Part shown: positions 1-8,664 of the stretch, piece by piece
How the letters are laid out: every line of letters begins with the position of its first letter
How positions within the stretch are numbered: position 1 is the stretch's first letter
Origin: Paraburkholderia franconis
GTDB taxonomy: Bacteria; Pseudomonadota; Gammaproteobacteria; Burkholderiales; Burkholderiaceae
Length of the DNA: 64,000 nucleotides
Direction of reading: 5' to 3'
Assembly: GCF_009362735.1 (NCBI RefSeq)
Contig: NZ_WHNP01000003.1
Coordinates: 62,001 to 126,000, forward strand
Position numbers and translations under genes: made by a program
The notes under the pieces: generated by a model
The model's input: the letters and a program-made list of their open reading frames with translations, nothing else
What the model was told of the DNA's origin: nothing
The model's database searches: none

Positions 1-2463
1 CACGGCCTGTTCTGCGTGCGCGTTTGCAACGGAGCCGACGGTACGCCTTCGTGTGTGCTGGGCACGGTCGTCGACATCACCGACATTCGCCGCGCCGAAA
101 TGCTTGCGAGCGAAACGCAGCGGCGTCTCGTCGACGTGACGGCGTCGCTGCCAGCCGTGGTGTTCCAGTTGCGCCGCGGGCTCGATGGCAAATACACGTT
201 CCCCTACGTCGGCGGCGATACGAAGCATCTGCTCGGCTACGACAGCGCAGCCCTGATGCGCACAGGCGCACTCGATTTCGCCACCATCTGCGTGGACGAC
301 CGGCCGGTTGTCGTCTCGGAACTCGAACGCTCCGCGGAATTATCGGCGCCCGTGCACCTGGAATTCCGGATCGACGGGCCGACCGAGCAGCGCTGGGTCC
401 GCGCTGAACTCGTGCCGCGCCTCGAGCCTTCGGGCGCGACTGTCTGGAGCGGCTATTGGGTCGACGCGAGCATCGAGCGGTTGCGGGCCGACGAACTGGC
501 GCACGCGCGCGACCTGGCCGAAGCGGCTTCGCGAGCGAAAGACGACTTCCTCGCGATGATGAGCCACGAAATCCGTACGCCGATGAACGGCGTGCTCGGC
601 CTCGTCGAAGTGCTGGAGCGCACGCGGCTCGAAGCCGATCAGGGCGAGATGCTCCGCATGATTCACGAGTCGGCGGGCGCGCTGCTGCAAATTCTCGATG
701 ACCTGCTCGACTACTCGAAGATCGAAGCGGGACGGCTGACCATCGAATCGGAGCCGATCGACTTGCGCGATCTCGTCGACACGGCAGTTGGCTTGCTGGC
801 AGGACGCGCACATGAGAAAGGCCTGAAAGTGCGCGTCGACATCGAGCCTCAGGTGGCCGCGACGCTGCGCGGCGACAGTGTTCGTCTGCGACAAATCCTG
901 TTTAATCTGCTCGGCAACGCGATCAAGTTCACGCCTCAAGGTGAGGTCGACGTGCGCGTCGTAGTGGTCGAGCAGAACGAGGCAGGGCAGACGGTCGAGA
1001 TCACCGTCGACGATACGGGTATCGGCATCGCGCCCGAAGTGCAGGCGCGGCTGTTCGAGCCGTTCGTGCAGGCGGAGTCGTCGACGACGCGGCGCTTCGG
1101 CGGCACGGGCCTCGGCCTGACGATCTGCCGTAAGCTGGTTGCGTTGATGGGCGGCACGCTCACGTTGTCCAGTACGCAAGGCAAAGGCACGCGCATGAAG
1201 TTGCGGCTGCTGATGCCGCTCGAAACGGAGCACTACACGGCGGGCGGATTGCGCGGCAAGCGCGGGATCGTCGCGACAGCCGATGCGGCTGTCGCCCAGG
1301 CGCTGATCCACTTCGGCGCGGCGCTCGGCATCGATTTGCATTGCGCAGATCCGGAGCGAGCGCAACTGAGCGATCAGCGAGCGCTGCGCGGTATGGATCT
1401 GGTTTTTGTCGACGTTGGCGTTGAAGTGCCCGCAGCCGTCGAGCAGTCCGGCGCGAAGGTCGTCGTCTTGACAGAAAAGCCCAAGCCGACGGGCTACCGG
1501 ATCGTCGACAACGCGGTGCGCGTGAGCATTAATCCGATCTCATGGCGCGGCCTGAGCGCGGCATGCGCCGCGGCGCTGACGGGACTGTCGCCCGCGCCGG
1601 CGCGTGAGCCAGGCGAGGCCGAGGCGGGCGTCGTTGCGCCGCCGGACCGGGAACGCGCGATCGCAAGCGGTCGGCTCGTGCTCGTCGCCGAAGATCATCC
1701 CGTGAACCAGGAACTGATCCGTCATCAACTGGCGCTGCTCGGCTTTGCCTGCGATGTCGTCAACGATGGTGCCGAAGCCCTCGAAGCGCTCGGCTCGACA
1801 CCGTACGGCTTTCTCATTACCGACTGCCACATGCCGCGGATGTCCGGCTACGAACTCGCGCGAGCAGTTCGCGAGAAAGAGGCGCTGACAGGCGCGCGGC
1901 TGCCGATTCTCGGCATCACCGCGAACACCGCGCCGGAAGATCTGAAGGCGTGCCGCGACGCCGGTATGGACGATTGCCTCATCAAGCCGACGCGGCTCGC
2001 CACGTTGCGCGAATACCTGAGCCGTTGGTTCGGTGCGGACAGCTCGCGTACCGGCATGCCCGGCGAGGCGTCAGGCGTCCCGGTTGCCGACCCGCGGCCC
2101 GAGAATGCCGACAGCATGACGTTCGTCCCCGTCGATCTCAGCCAGCTGACCCAGGTTTGGGGCAGCGAATCGACGGTGAAGTCATTGCTCGATGCGTTCG
2201 TGTCCGCGGTGCGCGACGACATGCGCGCGTTGCCGGCGCTGCTGCACGAGCCGGATGTCGCGGAGCTGCGGCAATGGCATCACCGCGTCGCTGGCGCCGT
2301 TGGCGTGTTGCAGTATCCGCCGTTGCTCCGCGCGCTCGAACACTATCGTCGGCAGTTGACCGTTGCACCGCCCGAGACGCTGCGCAGTGAAGGCCTCGCC
2401 CTCGCGCGTATGTGCAATGCGATGCTCGACGGCATCGAAGTTCAGGCTGCGCTGCTTGCCTGA
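1..2463 (+). CDS. Hybrid sensor histidine kinase (5' end outside window)
   Basis: Membrane or cytosolic signalling kinase that autophosphorylates on His and relays phosphate through receiver and HPt domains. The frame is open from base 1, so 820 residues are visible and the true start lies upstream. Visible order: end of a PAS/PAC unit (about 1-35), a PAS domain (about 40-160), a coiled linker, HisKA with SHEIRTPMNG (His about 189), HATPase_c with NLLGNAIKF, DDTGIGI and GGTGLGL (about 285-405), a degenerate receiver-like stretch (about 415-530) without recognisable acidic pocket, a true receiver (about 560-680, Asp about 608 in ITDCHMPRMSG), and a C-terminal HPt domain (His about 761, HRVAGAVG). 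The architecture resembles BvgS/EvgS. Its partner response regulator and input domain are not in the window, so the signal is unknown. Confidence 0.93.
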   Translation, partial: HGLFCVRVCNGADGTPSCVLGTVVDITDIRRAEMLASETQRRLVDVTASLPAVVFQLRRGLDGKYTFPYVGGDTKHLLGYDSAALMRTGALDFATICVDDRPVVVSELERSAELSAPVHLEFRIDGPTEQRWVRAELVPRLEPSGATVWSGYWVDASIERLRADELAHARDLAEAASRAKDDFLAMMSHEIRTPMNGVLGLVEVLERTRLEADQGEMLRMIHESAGALLQILDDLLDYSKIEAGRLTIESEPIDLRDLVDTAVGLLAGRAHEKGLKVRVDIEPQVAATLRGDSVRLRQILFNLLGNAIKFTPQGEVDVRVVVVEQNEAGQTVEITVDDTGIGIAPEVQARLFEPFVQAESSTTRRFGGTGLGLTICRKLVALMGGTLTLSSTQGKGTRMKLRLLMPLETEHYTAGGLRGKRGIVATADAAVAQALIHFGAALGIDLHCADPERAQLSDQRALRGMDLVFVDVGVEVPAAVEQSGAKVVVLTEKPKPTGYRIVDNAVRVSINPISWRGLSAACAAALTGLSPAPAREPGEAEAGVVAPPDRERAIASGRLVLVAEDHPVNQELIRHQLALLGFACDVVNDGAEALEALGSTPYGFLITDCHMPRMSGYELARAVREKEALTGARLPILGITANTAPEDLKACRDAGMDDCLIKPTRLATLREYLSRWFGADSSRTGMPGEASGVPVADPRPENADSMTFVPVDLSQLTQVWGSESTVKSLLDAFVSAVRDDMRALPALLHEPDVAELRQWHHRVAGAVGVLQYPPLLRALEHYRRQLTVAPPETLRSEGLALARMCNAMLDGIEVQAALLA

Positions 2464-2500
2464 CGTCCCTTTTTCTCCCGCCTGGCAAGGCTTTACGTTG

Positions 2501-2521
2501 CTGCGTGTGCGTCACACGCAG
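2501..2521. promoter_or_regulatory. 9-bp inverted repeat upstream of CHRD gene
   Basis: Perfect arms CTGCGTGTG and CACACGCAG separated by 3 nt, lying 38 bp after the kinase stop and 100 bp before the CHRD gene. It could be an operator or a short hairpin. No T-run follows, so it is not a typical terminator. A TAGTAT that could be a -10 box lies at 2537-2542. Function unassigned. Confidence 0.35.
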
Positions 2522-2620
2522 TGCTGCGATTTGCACTAGTATGTGCTGGCGCTACGTGCGGCATCGCATCGACAACCATGCCGATGCGCCGATGCCGCGT
2601 GCAAAGACTCGGAGAAAACA

Positions 2621-3055
2621 ATGATTGAAATTCGAAAGCTGAGCTTGGTGGCTGTGCTGTGGGCGCTGGCGTCGGGAGTTGCGCTTGCGGATACGGTCGA
2701 ATTGAAGGCCGACCTCGAACCGTCGAGCGAAGTGCCTCCGCGCGTGAGTCACGGACACGGCACACTGGACGCCACTTTCGATACTTCGACCAAAACCTTC
2801 AAATGGACGGCAACGTACGAGGGCTTGTCGGGTCCTGTGACGATGGCGCACTTCCATGGCCCGGCCCCCGTCGGTCAGAACGCGAAGGTGCAGGTTCCGA
2901 TCGACAAGAGCGCGTTGGCCAGCCCGATCAAAGGTTCGGCGACGCTGACCGAACAGCAGGTCACTGACCTCATGGCGGGGCAGTGGTATTTCAACGTTCA
3001 CACCGCGCAGAATCCGTCGGGTGAAATTCGCGGCCAGCTCCTGCCGGCGAATTGA
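2621..3055 (+). CDS. CHRD domain-containing secreted protein
   Basis: A 144-residue exported protein. The chosen ATG at 2621 follows GGAGA with good spacing and begins a clear signal peptide (MIEIRKLSLVAVLWALASG, cleavage probably after ALA near residue 23). The rest matches a CHRD domain: an N-terminal strand ending in EVPP, then AHFHGPAPVGQNAKVQVPI, and a C-terminal YFNVHTAQNPSGEIRGQL. CHRD domains were named from chordin and are common as small secreted bacterial proteins of unknown role; periplasmic location is inferred. An upstream in-frame ATG at 2543 would put untypical sequence before the signal peptide and is rejected as start. Confidence 0.88.
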   Translation: MIEIRKLSLVAVLWALASGVALADTVELKADLEPSSEVPPRVSHGHGTLDATFDTSTKTFKWTATYEGLSGPVTMAHFHGPAPVGQNAKVQVPIDKSALASPIKGSATLTEQQVTDLMAGQWYFNVHTAQNPSGEIRGQLLPAN

Positions 3056-3221
3056 ACGGACGCATTCGCCGGAGCCATCTACGCCGTCTCCTGCGTTCGT
3101 ACCTTTTCAAGCGGCGCGCGCCCGTTTGCGACGCCAATAAACCCGCCTTCGAGTCTCGTTCGACGGAAGTCAGCCAAAAGCCACGTACCATGACGCTTAA
3201 ACGTCGATGGAGGCCATTCCG

Positions 3222-4172
3222 ATGAGCTGGCAAAGCGCCTTGGCGTGCTGGTTTCTGCGCCGTCAGTTTCATCCGCAGACGCGGCATTCGACGATCAGCG
3301 CCGAACGCGCGCGCAAGATGACAGCGAAGCGCGCTTATACGCCGCGCGTGCCGCCCGGCTGGGCGTTGCACGAACAATATCGCGAGCAGGACTGGCCGTT
3401 GCGCGGCGAATGGCTCACGCGCGCCGACGGCCAGTACGCGGCAACGATCCTGTATCTGCATGGCGGCGGCTACTACTTCTGCTCGCCGCAGACGCATCGC
3501 GCGGCTTCCTTCGGCCTCGCCACGCGCAGCGACGCGCGCGTCTTCTCGCTCGATTACCGGCTCGCTCCGGAGCACCCGTTTCCTGCCGCGCTCGACGATG
3601 CGCTCGCCGCCTATCGACATCTGCTCGAAGAAGGGACGAAGCCGGAATCGATCGTGATCGCGGGCGATTCAGCGGGCGGCGGTCTCGCGCTCGCGACGCT
3701 CGTCGCGTTGCGCGATGCAGGCAATTCGCTGCCCGCGGGCGCGGTCCTGTTTTCTCCGTGGACCGATCTGGCCGCGACAGGCGCGTCGCTGGAAACCAAT
3801 GATGGCATCGATCCGATGTTTCATGGTCCGTCCGTCGCGCGCGCGGCAAAGCTTTATCTGGGCGGCACGCCTGCGACGCATCCTTACGCTTCGCCGCTCT
3901 ACGCGGACCTGAGCGGTTTGCCGCCGCTCTTCATGCAGGTGAGCAGCACGGAAGTCCTGCTCGACGATTCACGCCGCGTCGCGGACAAGGCGCGCACGGC
4001 GGGCGTCGACGTCGACTTCGAAATCTGGCGCAAGATGCCGCACGTATGGCAGCTATGGGTGCCGTTCATCCCGGAGGCGGGCCGCTCGCTCGATCTCGCC
4101 GCCCGTTTCGTCCGGCGCGTGACGGGCGCGCGGGGCAACCTTCATCCGTCGAGCGAAACGTCGATTGCCTGA
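3222..4172 (+). CDS. Alpha/beta hydrolase, hormone-sensitive-lipase family esterase
   Basis: Predicted carboxylesterase of 316 residues. Family IV (HSL) signatures are intact: the oxyanion-hole HGGG in YLHGGGYYF (about residue 84) and the nucleophile motif GDSAGGG (Ser about 149). A later Asp, and the His in MPHVWQL, complete a plausible triad. The ATG at 3222 is preferred over 3207 because GGAGG at 3209-3213 sits 8 nt before it. Substrate is probably a short acyl ester, but nothing local identifies it. Its last 31 bp overlap the convergent EcsC-like gene. Confidence 0.87.
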   Translation: MSWQSALACWFLRRQFHPQTRHSTISAERARKMTAKRAYTPRVPPGWALHEQYREQDWPLRGEWLTRADGQYAATILYLHGGGYYFCSPQTHRAASFGLATRSDARVFSLDYRLAPEHPFPAALDDALAAYRHLLEEGTKPESIVIAGDSAGGGLALATLVALRDAGNSLPAGAVLFSPWTDLAATGASLETNDGIDPMFHGPSVARAAKLYLGGTPATHPYASPLYADLSGLPPLFMQVSSTEVLLDDSRRVADKARTAGVDVDFEIWRKMPHVWQLWVPFIPEAGRSLDLAARFVRRVTGARGNLHPSSETSIA

Positions 4173-4984
4173 TAGGCCGCCTGGACGGCCTCCGGGCCGT
4201 ACTGGCGCTCCAGCCTGCGCACGGTGAAGTGGCCGTGCGCGACCTGCTGGAAGTGATCGATGAAAACGGTGTTCACCATCGCGCCGAGCACCGCGCCGAT
4301 CGCCGGAATCGACTTGGCCGCAATCTGTTCGCTGACCTGCACCGAGAAGCGCGACGCGATCGTGCTCATGAGGCGCAGCAGCGCCGCCGAGCCTTGTGTG
4401 GTGAATCCCTTCGTCGCGATCTCCGACGACGCCTTCGATACCGCCTGGGCCAGAGCGCCGCGCATGATGAAATAGCCGTAGTCGGCGTCGTCATCGGCTT
4501 TCGACGTGCCACCCATGCCGAGCACCGTCAGACATTGCAGCTGCGTATCGATCGACGTCAGATCCTCGCCCTCGCTGCGCGCGACATCGCAGATCGAGCG
4601 GAACATCAGCGTCGTCGTGACGGGCAGTTCGACGGGCAGCGCGAGCATTCCAAATGCGCCGCCCGCGGCGCCCGTCGTCGCGACGGCGAACTTGTGCAGC
4701 AGATTGCTCGGCCGTTCGCTGACGCCGAGCGGCGCGCCGCCGATCGGCCGCCCGAGCGTGCGCAGCGCGATCTGCAGACATTTGCGCAGCGCGAGTTGCG
4801 TCGCGTCGTTGACCTTGTCGCTGGCCATCGACGGCATGCGCGCGATCAGTTTTTCCAGCGGCGCCCCGACGATGCCCGCCAGTTTCATCGCCAGCGCGGG
4901 GCTTTCGAGTTCGTGCCTGGCGCGGCGCAGCGCGGCGAGGTCGTCGGTGGAAAGCGGTGTGGCGGCAAGCGTGGCTGGATTCAT
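4142..4984 (-). CDS. EcsC family protein
   Basis: A 280-residue protein matching the EcsC family, named after the third gene of the Bacillus ecs ABC transporter locus; biochemical role unknown. Visible features include an N-terminal charged helix (DDLAALRRARHELESPALAMKL), a glycine/alanine-rich hydrophobic segment near residues 105-130 (TTGAAGGAFGMLALPVELPV) and a second near 225-245 (IPAIGAVLGAMVNTVFIDHF), suggesting membrane association. It is transcribed alone, convergent with the esterase (3' ends overlap) and divergent from the MFS exporter across 138 bp. Confidence 0.82.
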   Translation of the reverse strand: MNPATLAATPLSTDDLAALRRARHELESPALAMKLAGIVGAPLEKLIARMPSMASDKVNDATQLALRKCLQIALRTLGRPIGGAPLGVSERPSNLLHKFAVATTGAAGGAFGMLALPVELPVTTTLMFRSICDVARSEGEDLTSIDTQLQCLTVLGMGGTSKADDDADYGYFIMRGALAQAVSKASSEIATKGFTTQGSAALLRLMSTIASRFSVQVSEQIAAKSIPAIGAVLGAMVNTVFIDHFQQVAHGHFTVRRLERQYGPEAVQAAYQAIDVSLDG

Positions 4985-5078
4985 GAATCTCCCTGACTTC
5001 GTCTGATGACGATTTTCTTACGCATTCCTGGCGAAAACGGCACGTCGATGCACGCAGGATTAGAACCATTCGGCGTGG

Positions 5079-5106
5079 TATGATTCAGTATCGTTGACTC
5101 GTCAAC
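5079..5106 (+). promoter_or_regulatory. Promoter -10 and operator dyad for MFS-marR operon
   Basis: A TATGAT that fits a -10 box lies at 5079-5084. Directly downstream, GTTGACTCGTCAAC (5093-5106) is a perfect 6-bp inverted repeat with a 2-bp centre, placed where transcription would start, 17 bp before the MFS start codon. This geometry suits repression by the MarR protein encoded two genes downstream. Binding is inferred, not shown. Confidence 0.6.
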
Positions 5107-5122
5107 AGTTGCACCATCAAAA

Positions 5123-6718
5123 ATGGCCGTACACACTGCCGCTCACCATTCGAGTGGGCAAGTTTTACCGTTCCGGGAATCGCTGCTGGCGATGCTCGGC
5201 GTCTCTTTCGTGTCGATGCTCGTCGCGCTCGACCAGACAGTAGTCGGCACCGCGCTGCCCACGATCGTCGCTGACCTGAAAGGCTTCGAGCTCTACGCAT
5301 GGGTCGCGACATCCTATCTGCTGACGTCGGTGATCACCGTGCCGATTTTCGGCCGCCTCGGCGACTACTACGGGCGCAAGCCGTTCGTCATTGCGTCGAT
5401 CGTCGTATTCACGGCGGCTTCGGTGCTATGCGGCGCCGCGCACGACATGCTGTTCCTCGTGATCGCGCGCGGCTTGCAGGGCATCGGCGGCGGCATGCTG
5501 GTCGGCACCGCGTTCGCGTGCATTCCCGATCTGTTCCCTGATTCCGTGGTTCGCCTGCGCTGGCAGGTGCTGATGAGTTCGGCGTTCGGAATCGCGAATG
5601 CCGTCGGCCCGTCGCTCGGCGGTTTTCTGACGCAGTACTACGGCTGGCGCTCGGTGTTCTACGTGAACCTGCCCGTCGGCCTGCTGTCGCTGGTCTTCGT
5701 ATGGCGATATCTGCCGCACCTGCGGCACGTCGTGCACGAAGGCAAGATGCGGCTCGACTGGCCGGGCGCGCTGTTGATCGCGCTGTCACTCGGCAGCTTG
5801 CAACTTTTTGTCGAGCTTCTGCCGAAGCATGGCGTCACGGCATCGGCCGTTGCGTTGCTCGCAATCAGCGTCGTGAGCGCGATTGCGCTGTGGCAGTGGG
5901 AAAAGCGCTTCTCGCAAGCGATTCTTCCCATCGACATGTTCCGCAACCGGAGCCTTTCCGCGCTCTTCATTCTGGCCGTGCTGGGCGGCTTCGCGATGTT
6001 CTCGCTGCTGTTCTACGCGCCGCTGCTGTTTCAGGGCGGCTTCGGCATGATGCCGAACGAGGCGGGCCTCGTGATCACGCCGCTCGTCGTGTTCATCACG
6101 ATTGGCAGCATCGCGAACGGACGCGTCGTGTCGCGCATACCGAATCCGAATGTGATGCTGTACATCGGCTTTGCGCTGTTCGCGGCGGCATCGCTGGGCG
6201 TGGTGGTCGCCACGCGCTCGATGCCGCACTGGCTGTTGATGCTGTTCATGACGCTGGGCGGCCTCGGTCTCGGCTTCGTGTTGCCGAATCTCACCGTGTT
6301 CGCGCAGCAGACGGCGGGCCGCGAGCACCTCGGCATTGCGACGGCGCTGCTGCAATCGCTGCGGATGATCGGCGGCATGATCGGCACGGCGCTGACGGGC
6401 ACGCTCGTCACGCATATGTACGCGAGCGGCGTGCGCAATGCACTCGATGCCGATCACGCGAGCCAGTGGTTCGCCAATCTCGGCGATCCGCAGATTCTCG
6501 TCAATCGCGACGGACAGCACACGCTTTTGAATGAACTCGCGCGCGCAGGGCACAATGGCGCGGTGCTGCTGGAGTCGGCGCGCGAATCGCTGGTCGGCGC
6601 GATCCATATGGGTCTCGCGCTGGGTGCGCTGGTCGCCGTGTTTGCGATCTGGCAGAGCCATCGCGTTCCGCCCGTCAGGCTGCGCAAGCAGATCGAGCCG
6701 GTCGTCCACGTCGACTGA
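5123..6718 (+). CDS. DHA2 family MFS drug exporter (EmrB/QacA type)
   Basis: Inner-membrane proton-driven multidrug exporter, 531 residues, with about 14 hydrophobic segments, as expected for DHA2. Diagnostic motifs: LDQTVVGTALPTIVADL (motif D1 in TM1), GRLGDYYGRK (motif A between TM2 and TM3), and RGLQGIGGGMLVG with GPSLGGFLTQYYGWRSVFYVNLPVG (motif C region in TM5). The segment at residues 435-490 is a soluble loop before the last helix. No membrane-fusion partner is adjacent, so it may act alone or with a distant partner. It is followed 35 bp later by a MarR gene, almost certainly in the same transcript. Substrate unknown. Confidence 0.93.
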   Translation: MAVHTAAHHSSGQVLPFRESLLAMLGVSFVSMLVALDQTVVGTALPTIVADLKGFELYAWVATSYLLTSVITVPIFGRLGDYYGRKPFVIASIVVFTAASVLCGAAHDMLFLVIARGLQGIGGGMLVGTAFACIPDLFPDSVVRLRWQVLMSSAFGIANAVGPSLGGFLTQYYGWRSVFYVNLPVGLLSLVFVWRYLPHLRHVVHEGKMRLDWPGALLIALSLGSLQLFVELLPKHGVTASAVALLAISVVSAIALWQWEKRFSQAILPIDMFRNRSLSALFILAVLGGFAMFSLLFYAPLLFQGGFGMMPNEAGLVITPLVVFITIGSIANGRVVSRIPNPNVMLYIGFALFAAASLGVVVATRSMPHWLLMLFMTLGGLGLGFVLPNLTVFAQQTAGREHLGIATALLQSLRMIGGMIGTALTGTLVTHMYASGVRNALDADHASQWFANLGDPQILVNRDGQHTLLNELARAGHNGAVLLESARESLVGAIHMGLALGALVAVFAIWQSHRVPPVRLRKQIEPVVHVD

Positions 6719-6753
6719 CCGGTGTTTCAGCGCTTCGGAGTCGTAGAAAGATC

Positions 6754-7224
6754 ATGGAAGAACAGGACCGCGTCGCTATCCTTCAACAGTTCGGCCGCAC
6801 GTATCGGGCGTTCATGTCCGCGTTCGAAACGCGTGTCGGTCATCCGCTGCCGCGCTGGCGCATTCTGCTCGCGCTGTACGAACAGGCGGGCGAGTCGTCG
6901 CAGAAGAAACTGGTCGAGCGCTTGCGCGTCGATCCGGGCGCGCTGACGCGTCAACTGAAGTCGCTGGAGGCAATGGGCTGGATCGCGCGCAGCATGGACG
7001 AGCGCGATAACCGCATCACGAACGTCAAGCTCACCGACGAAGGCCGTGCCGCAATCGAAACGAGTCTGCCGAATCGCAATGCGTTCCTGCATGACACGAT
7101 GGCCGCCTTGCCGGACGACGTGCTGGCGGGATTGGCGAGCGCGCTGACGATGCTTGAGGCGCGCATCGGCGAAGTGGTGACGGCCGCGTCCGCTGATACC
7201 GAAGCCACGGCCGCAGGACGTTGA
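6754..7224 (+). CDS. MarR family transcriptional regulator
   Basis: A 156-residue winged-helix regulator. The HTH/wing spans about residues 30-95: LLALYEQAGESSQKKLVERL, then recognition helix DPGALTRQLKSLEAMGWI, then the wing with the family signature DERDNRITNVKLTDEGR. MarR proteins bind pseudo-palindromes as dimers and are released by small phenolic or drug ligands. Being the second gene after a DHA2 exporter, it most likely represses that operon through the dyad at 5093-5106. Ligand unknown. Confidence 0.92.
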   Translation: MEEQDRVAILQQFGRTYRAFMSAFETRVGHPLPRWRILLALYEQAGESSQKKLVERLRVDPGALTRQLKSLEAMGWIARSMDERDNRITNVKLTDEGRAAIETSLPNRNAFLHDTMAALPDDVLAGLASALTMLEARIGEVVTAASADTEATAAGR

Positions 7225-7235
7225 GCGGCTGAAGA

Positions 7236-7282
7236 GAGCGGCGCATGCGGTGACACGAAGCGAGTGTCGCGCAGCGCCGCTC
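7236..7282. terminator. Hairpin between convergent marR and D-amino-acid gene
   Basis: Nine-base arms GAGCGGCGC (7236-7244) and GCGCCGCTC (7274-7282) enclose a second dyad GACAC/GTGTC. It lies between convergent gene ends and could terminate both transcripts, but there is no U-tract, so intrinsic termination is uncertain. Confidence 0.45.
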
Positions 7283-7320
7283 CAATCGAAGCACCCGTCG
7301 AAGAACCGATCGAAGAAAAA

Positions 7321-8598
7321 TCAGAAGAACGTTTCGATCACATCCGTCACGCGATACGAAGGATCGAGCACGAGCACCTGACGCCACTTGTCGAACGTCA
7401 GGCACGGATGCGAGATGTCGAACGCGATCATGTCGCCGACCTTGAGATCGGCGCCTGCGGGAATCCGCAGATACGCGTGCTGATCCATCATGCCGAAAAT
7501 TTCCCAGCCTTCGTCAGCGGCGACATCGCGCGGCGCCTGCGTGCCCGGACGATAGTGCTTCGCGGGTTCCGGATAGCCAGCGTCGAATGCTGAGTCACGC
7601 TTGCCGAGGCCGATGATCGCGCGGTCCGGTTCGGGTATCGACTGCACGTAGGCCCACAGATGCAGCGCGGGCAGCAAGCCTTCGCCCATCCGCTTCGCGA
7701 CGGGATTGCGCCTGAATATGTCCGTCTGCGCCTTGCGATAGATGCCGACGTCGTGTGTCAGATAGCAGCCCGGACGCAGCACGATCTCGATGCGGTCCTT
7801 GCGCGAAGCCTTCGCGAATTCTTCCGCGACGACGTCGTACCATGCCGATCCCGCACCCGACAGCACAGCGGGCGTGCGCGCAAAGCGCCCCTGATCGGAC
7901 AGATCGAGCGTGAGCCTGACGGCGCTGCGCAGAAAGTCGCGCACTTCCTGTTCTTCCTTCAGCACGCCTTCGTACAGTTCGACGCCCGCGAGCTTCAGCG
8001 AATCCGGATAACGCGCAATCGCGTCGAGCACGGCGTGGGTCTGCGCGTCATCGCGCACGCCCGTGCGGCCGCCCGGCACACCGAGCTCCACCAGCACCTG
8101 CAACTGCTTCTTCACCGAGCCGAAGAACTTGCCGAGCTGCTCGACACCTTCGACGGAATCCACGAGACAGAAGAACTCGAAGTCGGGATCGCTCAGCAAC
8201 TCGGCGATCATCAGCATGTTGCGCTTGCCGACCAGCTGGTTCGCCATCAGCACACGCGAGATGCCGCCGTGATACGCGGCGCGCACCTGATGCGCGGTCG
8301 CGAGCGTGATGCCCCATGCGCCCGTTTCGATCTGGCGGCGGAACAGTTGCGGCGCCATCGTCGTCTTGCCGTGCGGCGCGAGCTTCACGCCGTATTCGGC
8401 GACGAACTTCTGCATCCAGTTCAGGTTGTGCTCGATGCGGTCCGCGTACAGAACGGCGGCCGGAAGGCTTACGTCCTCGTCGAGCAGATTCCATTCGAGA
8501 CGCGCGGCGTCCGCAAGCTGGATACTCGTGCCCGGCACATTGCCCAAGCCCTTGCTATAAGGATCGATCGTCGCTCCCTGATAGTTTGTAACTTTCAT
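7321..8598 (-). CDS. PLP-dependent D-amino-acid deaminase/aldolase (D-threonine aldolase-like fold III)
   Basis: A 425-residue fold-type III PLP enzyme of the D-serine dehydratase/D-threonine aldolase family (COG3616). The PLP lysine is in APHGKTTMAP about residue 60. The C-terminal D-serine dehydratase-like domain carries a His in MMDQHAYLRI and an HPC motif (FDISHPCLTF), which bind a metal in characterised relatives. The start at 8598 is chosen over upstream ATGs because GGAG stands 9 nt before it and MKVTNYQG fits the family. It is divergent from the RpiR gene and sits by a D-aminoacylase and RidA, which suggests use of D-amino acids released by the deacylase. Whether it deaminates or cleaves by aldol reaction cannot be told from sequence. 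Confidence 0.85.
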   Translation of the reverse strand: MKVTNYQGATIDPYSKGLGNVPGTSIQLADAARLEWNLLDEDVSLPAAVLYADRIEHNLNWMQKFVAEYGVKLAPHGKTTMAPQLFRRQIETGAWGITLATAHQVRAAYHGGISRVLMANQLVGKRNMLMIAELLSDPDFEFFCLVDSVEGVEQLGKFFGSVKKQLQVLVELGVPGGRTGVRDDAQTHAVLDAIARYPDSLKLAGVELYEGVLKEEQEVRDFLRSAVRLTLDLSDQGRFARTPAVLSGAGSAWYDVVAEEFAKASRKDRIEIVLRPGCYLTHDVGIYRKAQTDIFRRNPVAKRMGEGLLPALHLWAYVQSIPEPDRAIIGLGKRDSAFDAGYPEPAKHYRPGTQAPRDVAADEGWEIFGMMDQHAYLRIPAGADLKVGDMIAFDISHPCLTFDKWRQVLVLDPSYRVTDVIETFF

Positions 8599-8664
8599 GT
8601 CACGCTGCTCCATCATCCGGTTAAATCGAATCGAAGTTGACTTTACCATGTTACAGAAAGTACG

